A stretch of DNA of 64,000 nt from Streptomyces sp. NBC_00523 (lineage in GTDB: Bacteria > Actinomycetota > Actinomycetes > Streptomycetales > Streptomycetaceae): assembly GCF_036346615.1 (NCBI RefSeq), contig NZ_CP107836.1:3162001-3226000 (forward strand), read 5' to 3'. The translations under genes were made by a program, and so were the position numbers. The notes below the pieces were generated by a model. That model made no database searches and was not told the DNA's origin. It saw only the letters and a program-made list of their open reading frames with translations. Shown here piece by piece: positions 60,510-64,000 of the stretch. How positions within the stretch are numbered: the stretch's first letter is position 1; each line of letters opens with the position of its first letter.

Positions 60510-60578
60510 CCTTCGAGCGTAGACCCGCGCGCCCCGCGCTCTTACCGACACCGGTGCCGGGAAAGAGCCCGGAAAGCA

Positions 60579-60619
60579 GCGGGGCCCGCCCGCCTCACAG
60601 AGAGACGGACGGGCCCCGC
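60579..60619 (-). terminator. Terminator after hemD/cobA
   Basis: GCGGGGCCCG (60579-60588) pairs perfectly with CGGGCCCCGC (60610-60619), extended by partial pairing inside. It lies 12 bases past the hemD stop and before hemB. Confidence 0.7.
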
Positions 60620-60631
60620 ACAACGCACCGC

Positions 60632-62299
60632 TCAGGTCGTCGTACGCCGTCTGCGCGCACCCGGACGCCGCTCGCTCGGCCGGGTCACCGGGTCACCGGC
60701 CTCCCGCGCCGCGTCCCGGCGCCGCGCGCCGAACTCCGCCAGCGCCTCGGCCAGCTTGTGCACCGAGGGCTCCGGCGACAGCACGTCCACGCGCAGCCCG
60801 TGCTCCTCGGCGGTCTTCGCCGTGGCGGGGCCGATACAGGCGATGACCGTCACGTTGTGCGGCTTGCCCGCGATGCCGACCAGGTTGCGCACGGTCGAGG
60901 ACGAGGTGAAGAGCACCGCGTCGAAGCCGCCGCCCTTGATCGCCTCGCGGGTCTCGGCGGGCGGCGGCGAGGCGCGGACCGTGCGGTACGCGGTGACGTC
61001 GTCCACCTCCCAGCCGAGCTCGATCAGCCCGGCCACCAGGGTCTCGGTGGCGATGTCGGCGCGCGGCAGGAAGACGCGGTCGATCGGGTCGAAGACCGGG
61101 TCGTACGGCGGCCAGTCCTCAAGCAGCCCGGCGGCGGACTGCTCGCCCGACGGCACCAGGTCCGGCTTCACACCGAAGTCGATCAGCGCGGCGGCGGTCT
61201 GCTCGCCGACCGCGGCGACCTTGATCCCCGCGAAGGCCCGGGCGTCGAGCCCGTACTCCTCGAACTTCTCCCGGACGGCCTTCACGGCGTTGACGCTGGT
61301 GAAGGCGATCCACTCGTACCGGCCGGTGACCAGGCCCTTGACCGCCCGCTCCATCTGCTGGGGCGTACGCGGCGGCTCGACGGCGATCGTCGGCACCTCG
61401 TGCGGCACGGCGCCGTAGGACCGCAGCTGGTCGGAGAGCGAGGCCGCCTGCTCCTTCGTACGCGGCACGAGGACCTTCCAGCCGAACATCGGCTTGGACT
61501 CGAACCACGCGAGCTGGTCGCGCTGGGCGGCGGAGCTGCGCTCCCCGACCACGGCTATGACCGGCTGGTGCCCCTCCGGAGACGGGAGCACCTTGCCCTG
61601 CTTGAAGACCTGGGCGATCGTCCCGAGGGTCGCCGTCCAGGTGCGCTGGCGCGTCGTCGTGCCGCCCGCCGTCACGGTCAGCGGGGTGTCGGGCTTGCGG
61701 CCCGCCGCGACCAGCTCACCGGCGGCGGCGGCCACCGCGTCGAGCGACGTCGAGATGACGCACGTGCCGTCGCTCGCGCCGACCTCGCTCCAGCAGCGGT
61801 CGGTGGCCGTACGGGCGTCGACGAACCGTACGTCCGCGCCCTGCGCGTCCCGCAGCGGCACCCCGGCGTACGCGGGCACCCCGACGGCGTTCGCGACGCC
61901 CGGGACGACCTCGAAGGGGATGCCGGCGGAGGCGCAGGCCAGCATCTCGGCGGCGGCGTTCCCGTCGAGGCCGGGGTCTCCGGCCACGGCACGGACGACC
62001 CGCCTGCCGCCCTTCGCGGCCTCCATGACAAGATTGGCCGCATCCCTGAGAACGGGCACTCCGGCAGCTGTTGACTGCGCGTCAACAACCGCCAGTTCAG
62101 GGGTGCTTACCCCTGCCCGCGCATGGCAGCGGACGACGCCGAGAACATCCGGTTCGGCGACCAGGACGTCCGCGCTCGCGAGCGCCTCGACGGCGCGCAG
62201 GGTCAGCAGTCCCGGGTCGCCGGGACCGGCGCCGAGGAAGGTGACGTGCCCTGCGGAGTGGACCGGGAAATCGGATGCGGCGGGGCCGGTGGGGCTCAA
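60632..62299 (-). CDS. hemD: Bifunctional uroporphyrinogen-III C-methyltransferase / synthase
   Basis: A 555-residue fusion. Residues about 14-230 are SUMT/CobA-like ([20 protein letters not shown] at the start, [19 protein letters not shown] in the middle). Residues about 265-520 are uroporphyrinogen-III synthase, which closes and inverts ring D ([10 protein letters not shown] and [13 protein letters not shown] are typical). The SUMT part has [13 protein letters not shown] where active enzymes have RLKGGDPFVFGRG, so methylation activity is uncertain. TTG start with GGGGGAG eight bases upstream; it overlaps the hemC stop as TTGA. Confidence 0.9.
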   Translation of the reverse strand: MSPTGPAASDFPVHSAGHVTFLGAGPGDPGLLTLRAVEALASADVLVAEPDVLGVVRCHARAGVSTPELAVVDAQSTAAGVPVLRDAANLVMEAAKGGRRVVRAVAGDPGLDGNAAAEMLACASAGIPFEVVPGVANAVGVPAYAGVPLRDAQGADVRFVDARTATDRCWSEVGASDGTCVISTSLDAVAAAAGELVAAGRKPDTPLTVTAGGTTTRQRTWTATLGTIAQVFKQGKVLPSPEGHQPVIAVVGERSSAAQRDQLAWFESKPMFGWKVLVPRTKEQAASLSDQLRSYGAVPHEVPTIAVEPPRTPQQMERAVKGLVTGRYEWIAFTSVNAVKAVREKFEEYGLDARAFAGIKVAAVGEQTAAALIDFGVKPDLVPSGEQSAAGLLEDWPPYDPVFDPIDRVFLPRADIATETLVAGLIELGWEVDDVTAYRTVRASPPPAETREAIKGGGFDAVLFTSSSTVRNLVGIAGKPHNVTVIACIGPATAKTAEEHGLRVDVLSPEPSVHKLAEALAEFGARRRDAAREAGDPVTRPSERRPGARRRRTTT

Positions 62300-63258
62300 A
62301 GTGCTCGCTCCCCCATAAGACCGGCCGCACCCTTGGCAAGCATGTCGGCCGCGAGTTCGCGACCGATCGCCGCCGCGTCGTCGTGCGACGTGGGAACGGG
62401 ACCGGTGGTGGACATCTGCACCAGCGAGGCACCGTCGGTGGAACCGACGACACCGCGCAGGCGCAGTTCGTTGACAGCCTGACCGTCGGCCAGGAGGTCG
62501 GCCAGCGCACCCACGGGTGCGGAGCAGCCGGCCTCCAGGGCGGCGAGCAGGGCACGCTCGGCGGTCACGGCGACCCGGGTGTACGGGTCGTCGAGCTCGG
62601 CGAGCGCGGCGGCGAGGTCGGCGCTGCTCGCAGCGCACTCGATCGCCAGTGCTCCCTGGCCGGGAGCGGGCAGCACGGTGTCGACCGGCAGGAAGTCGGT
62701 CACCTCACCGCTGCGGCCCAGACGGCTGAGCCCGGCCGCGGCGAGAACCACCGCGTCCAGCTCGCCGCCGCGTACGAACCCGATCCGGGTGTCGACGTTG
62801 CCGCGGATCGGAACGGTCTCGATGTCGAGGCCGTGGCTTCGGGCGTACGCGTTGAGCTGGGCCATGCGGCGCGGGGAGCCGGTGCCGACGCGGGCGCCGG
62901 GCGGCAGCTCCGCGAAGGTCAGCCCGTCCCGGGCGATCAGCGCGTCGCGCGGGTCCTCGCGCACCGGCACCGCGGCCAGCGCCAGGCCCTCGGGCTGCGC
63001 GGTCGGCAGGTCCTTCAGCGAGTGGACGGCGAAGTCCACCTCGCCGCGCAGCAGCGCCTCGCGCAGCGCGGCGACGAAGACTCCGGTCCCGCCGATCTGC
63101 GCCAGGTGCTCCCGGGAGGTGTCCCCGTACGTGGTGATCTCCACGAGTTCGACGGCGCGCCCGGTCACCTCGCTGACCGCATCGGCTACGTGGCCGGACT
63201 GGGCCATGGCGAGCTTGGATCGCCTGGTCCCCAGTCGCAGGGGTGAGTTGTCGGTCAT
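62296..63258 (-). CDS. hemC: Porphobilinogen deaminase (hydroxymethylbilane synthase)
   Basis: A 320-residue enzyme linking four porphobilinogens into hydroxymethylbilane. TYGDTSREHL (about 43), VHSLKDLPT (about 79), GTGSPRRMAQL (about 124) and the dipyrromethane cofactor Cys in LEAGCSAPVGALA (about 240) are all present. The ATG overlaps the hemA stop and its stop overlaps the hemD start, giving an unbroken coupled hemA-C-D unit. Confidence 0.95.
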   Translation of the reverse strand: MTDNSPLRLGTRRSKLAMAQSGHVADAVSEVTGRAVELVEITTYGDTSREHLAQIGGTGVFVAALREALLRGEVDFAVHSLKDLPTAQPEGLALAAVPVREDPRDALIARDGLTFAELPPGARVGTGSPRRMAQLNAYARSHGLDIETVPIRGNVDTRIGFVRGGELDAVVLAAAGLSRLGRSGEVTDFLPVDTVLPAPGQGALAIECAASSADLAAALAELDDPYTRVAVTAERALLAALEAGCSAPVGALADLLADGQAVNELRLRGVVGSTDGASLVQMSTTGPVPTSHDDAAAIGRELAADMLAKGAAGLMGERAL

Positions 63259-64000
63259 GACCGCCCTCGATTCGGGTCGTTCAGGTCTGCCCGGGAGACG
63301 GCGGCGACCGTCTGCGGGTCGAGGTCGAAGAGTTCGCGCAGCGCGTCCGCGTACCCGGCGCCGCCGGGCTCGCTGGCGAGCTGTTTGACCCGCACGGTGG
63401 GCGCGTGCAGGAGCTTGTCCACCACGCGGCGCACGGTCTGCGTGATCTCGGCGCGCTGCTTCTCGTCCAGGTCGGGGAGGCGTCCGTCCAGCCGGGCGAT
63501 CTCGTCCGCCACCACGCCGGCGGCCATCGTGCGCAGGGCGACGACGGTCGGGGTGATGTGGGCGGCGCGCTGGGCGGCCCCGAAGGCGGCGACCTCGTCG
63601 GCGACGATGGTGCGCACCTGGTCCACATCGGCGGCCATCGGGGCGTCGGCCGACGCCTCCGCGAGCGACTCGATGTCGACGAGGCGCACACCGTCGAGGC
63701 GGCCGGCCGCCACGTCGATGTCGCGCGGCATGGCGAGGTCCAGCAGCGCCAGGCGCTCGGGTCCGGTGGACTGCGCCGGGATCAGGCCGCTCGCCGGATC
63801 GGGCACGTGGTCCTGGCCGATCGCCCCGGCGACGGTCTCGGCGGTGAGCACGAGTCCGGTGGCGCCGGTGCACGAGACGGCGATGTCGGCACGTGTCAGT
63901 TCGCCGGTGACCTCGGCCATCTCGACGGCCCGGGCGCGCACCCCCGTACCGCCTGGCTGGTTCAGGATCTCGACCAGGCGGTCGGCGCGGGCCCGGGTGC
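63255..64000 (-). CDS. hemA: Glutamyl-tRNA reductase (C-terminal part)
   Basis: The last ~248 codons of hemA; the gene continues beyond the right edge. The visible part includes the NADPH-binding domain (ADIAVSCTGATGLVL, LLDLAMPRDIDVAAG) and the C-terminal helical dimerisation domain (LPDLDEKQRAEITQTVRRVVDKLLHAPTVR, shown here in two parts: LPDLDEKQRAEITQ and RRVVDKLLHAPTVR). It reduces glutamyl-tRNA to glutamate-1-semialdehyde, the substrate of HemL encoded at 24.5 kb. It is the first gene seen of the hemA-C-D unit. Confidence 0.93.
   Translation of the reverse strand, partial: TRARADRLVEILNQPGGTGVRARAVEMAEVTGELTRADIAVSCTGATGLVLTAETVAGAIGQDHVPDPASGLIPAQSTGPERLALLDLAMPRDIDVAAGRLDGVRLVDIESLAEASADAPMAADVDQVRTIVADEVAAFGAAQRAAHITPTVVALRTMAAGVVADEIARLDGRLPDLDEKQRAEITQTVRRVVDKLLHAPTVRVKQLASEPGGAGYADALRELFDLDPQTVAAVSRADLNDPNRGRS

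Overview
The window is a stretch of high-GC actinobacterial chromosome, almost certainly from Streptomyces. The third codon position is nearly always G or C, GTG/TTG starts and 4-base stop/start overlaps are common, and the gene content is typical of the genus: futalosine-pathway menaquinone genes, DUF397 with an Scr1-like HTH partner, DUF3558 lipoproteins, an LAxTG surface protein, class I lysyl-tRNA synthetase. I see no rRNA, tRNA, CRISPR array, insertion sequence or integrase.

Left part (1-26,500) is mostly core metabolism. It holds an ABC/DUF4097 pair facing a double-HTH regulator; a fatty-acid block (acyl-CoA ligase, thiolase, long FabG, MaoC, TetR); a dicarboxylate/amino-acid symporter; a late menaquinone block (MqnE, Lrp-type regulator, UbiX, prenyltransferase, UbiD) with a rhomboid protease; a System II cytochrome c maturation operon (ResA-CcdA-ResB-CcsB); a deacetylase-like lipoprotein; and hemL with a histidine phosphatase.

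The most unusual locus is 26,603-32,717. Three translationally coupled genes encode (i) a 1,708-residue protein with a caspase-like N-terminus, an HSP90/GHKL-type ATPase core and a long C-terminal part with winged-helix-like repeats, (ii) a 111-residue zinc-ribbon-like protein and (iii) a 218-residue membrane protein. I read it as an NTP-dependent biological conflict (possibly anti-phage or altruistic-death) module. The ATPase gene also changes codon character about half-way.

The middle (32,700-43,300) is an accessory run of small regulator/enzyme pairs: SDR/LysR, ThrE-type exporter, MFS/MerR, AraC-like, acetyltransferase, NmrA-like reductase, Mut7-C protein, MarR, a secreted protein, YnfA and another SDR.

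The right part returns to core genes: RtcB ligase, two DUF3558 lipoproteins, a DUF2637 membrane protein, divergent lysS and argS, a lone GvpU-like protein, an anti-sigma-type ATPase, a cardiolipin-synthase-like phospholipase D, the HTH/DUF397 pair, an LAxTG-anchored surface protein, a membrane-spanning HTH protein, small membrane proteins and lipoproteins, and finally the tetrapyrrole cluster hemA-hemC-hemD/cobA followed by hemB. With hemL this window carries the glutamate-to-uroporphyrinogen route except glutamyl-tRNA synthetase, and the cytochrome c genes use its haem product.
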